A stretch of 5,735 nucleotides of DNA, from positions 1-5,735 of the forward strand of contig CALLYN010001122.1 in the NCBI GenBank assembly GCA_937858455.1. Reading direction: 5' to 3'. Made by a program: the position numbers and the translations under genes. Below are positions 5,150 through 5,735 of the stretch, piece by piece. Position 1 is the first letter of the stretch. Each line of letters begins with the position of its first letter. The notes beneath the pieces were generated by a model. The model was given only the letters and a program-made list of their open reading frames with translations, did not search any database and was not told the origin of the DNA. The DNA is from an uncultured Kouleothrix sp. Lineage in GTDB: Bacteria; Chloroflexota; Chloroflexia; Chloroflexales; Roseiflexaceae.

Positions 5150-5168
5150 GCCCGCGCAGAGAGTGATT

Positions 5169-5190
5169 TTGGAAGGCTTGCGCCCTCCAA
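5169..5190. repeat. nine-pair imperfect hairpin beside the repeat element
   Basis: TTGGAAGGC (5169-5177) pairs with GCCCTCCAA (5182-5190) with one mismatch. Read on the minus strand the loop is GCAA. It lies between repeat copy 2 and the GAA-loop hairpins, in the 751-base stretch 4777-5527 that carries no protein gene. Confidence 0.4.
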
Positions 5191-5255
5191 GCCTCCCACG
5201 CGCGAGGACACCGCATTTCTCGTGTGATACGCTGTTCGTTTGATCACGCATAGAC

Positions 5256-5294
5256 TGTGTTGCACGACGTGGCGAAGCCACGTCGTGCAACACA
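5256..5294. repeat. 18-pair perfect hairpin with GAA loop
   Basis: The arms 5256-5273 and 5277-5294 are perfectly complementary around a three-base GAA loop, and the apex reads GCGAAGC. That heptamer is known as an unusually stable DNA mini-hairpin. No T-run follows on the plus strand, so it is not a classical terminator. It is probably a dispersed palindromic repeat. Confidence 0.65.
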
Positions 5295-5302
5295 ATACGA
5301 AA

Positions 5303-5329
5303 TTTGGGGGCGGCGAAGCCGCCCCCAAA
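5303..5329. repeat. 12-pair perfect hairpin with GAA loop
   Basis: TTTGGGGGCGGC (5303-5314) and GCCGCCCCCAAA (5318-5329) pair around GAA, again with a GCGAAGC apex. It begins eight bases after the 5256-5294 hairpin. Apart from the apex the two stems do not share sequence, so the loop motif is the common element. Confidence 0.6.
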
Positions 5330-5344
5330 CCCCCACCAAAGTGT

Positions 5345-5372
5345 ATGTCACAAGCGGATTTGGTATTATAAC
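5345..5372 (+). promoter_or_regulatory. candidate promoter for uppP
   Basis: ATGTCA (5345-5350) lies 16 bases before TATAAC (5367-5372), each a fair match to the sigma70 consensus, giving a leader of about 150 bases. A second possibility is TTGATA (5405-5410) with TATGGC (5428-5433) at 17-base spacing, whose -10 is poor. Two hairpins in the leader, 5442-5456 and 5478-5495, could affect uppP expression. Confidence 0.35.
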
Positions 5373-5527
5373 GCATCCATACGGTGAATTTAATCCAAAC
5401 CTAATTGATATTCGCTAGCATACGAGCTATGGCCAGCGCGAGGCACGAACTGTGCCAACCACAGCCAGCAATCCATGCTACGCGAGCCAGCGTAGATCAG
5501 GAAAAAGCAGAAGAGGAGCCTCGCAGC

Positions 5528-5735
5528 ATGACCCAGCAGCCCTTAGCGCCACCCACGGCCAGCGAGCCAGAGTCGGTGAATGGTTTGTCGCAGTTCGCCT
5601 TGCCGCTCGCGACAGCATGCGCTATGCTGCTGCTCGCAACAGTGCTGTGGCGGCTGCCGTTTGTGTATGTCGTATCGGTGACGCTGGGCATGGTGCAGGG
5701 CCTGGCCGAATTTCTGCCGATCTCGTCGTCGGCGC
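5528..5735 (+). CDS. uppP: undecaprenyl-diphosphatase UppP (BacA family), N-terminal part
   Basis: The enzyme removes a phosphate from undecaprenyl pyrophosphate in the cytoplasmic membrane, recycling the lipid carrier for peptidoglycan and other envelope polymers. High copy number gives bacitracin resistance in known cases. The 69 visible residues include GMVQGLAEFLPISSSA (54-69), the N-terminal family signature, with Q57 and E61 at the (E/Q)xxxE active-site positions. The PGxSRS motif lies beyond the window. In most UppP proteins this signature comes about 10-15 residues from the start; here about 45 extra residues precede it, with a polar section and a hydrophobic segment at 24-47. GAGGAG (5513-5518), nine bases before the ATG, supports this start; no internal ATG has a ribosome site. 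It is transcribed away from RR3. Confidence 0.9.
   Translation, partial: MTQQPLAPPTASEPESVNGLSQFALPLATACAMLLLATVLWRLPFVYVVSVTLGMVQGLAEFLPISSSA

Overview
The window is GC-rich bacterial DNA with Shine-Dalgarno starts and short intergenic regions full of palindromes. Small stand-alone receiver proteins, a large APH-fold kinase and dispersed GC-rich hairpin repeats fit a filamentous Chloroflexota-like genome. That placement rests on general gene style only and is an inference; no phylogenetic marker is complete here.

Layout. Positions 1-62 hold the first 20 codons of a minus-strand gene cut by the window edge, with a good sigma70-type promoter at 183-211. Positions 443-835 (minus) encode a stand-alone response-regulator receiver (RR1), with a probable terminator at 268-295. 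Positions 836-1155 hold no gene but three clean hairpins. A four-helix membrane protein of unknown function lies at 1156-1518 (minus). Positions 1519-1924 hold a hairpin, a palindromic repeat element (1663-1791) and an extended -10 promoter (1811-1839), which drives a 492-residue APH/choline-kinase-like phosphotransferase at 1925-3403 (plus). A terminator-like hairpin separates it from the convergent RR2 (3498-3890, minus). A 46-residue single-helix membrane peptide is encoded at 4117-4257 (plus), followed by its own terminator-like hairpin. RR3 lies at 4393-4776 (minus). The 751 bases from 4777 to 5527 hold no protein gene. They contain a consensus -10, a candidate terminator/antiterminator leader for RR3, an inverted copy of the 1663-1791 repeat and three further hairpins. 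The window ends inside uppP (5528 onward, plus), undecaprenyl-diphosphatase of the cell-wall lipid-carrier cycle.

How the genes relate. The three receivers are paralogous, lie on one strand, keep all phosphorylation residues and have no output domain. No histidine kinase is visible, so they must work with partners encoded elsewhere. The kinase, membrane proteins and uppP are single transcription units with no evident shared pathway. The points most worth a second look are the mutually exclusive RNA pairings in front of RR3, the repeat pair whose stem differs by a compensatory base-pair change, and the internally duplicated N-lobe of the kinase.
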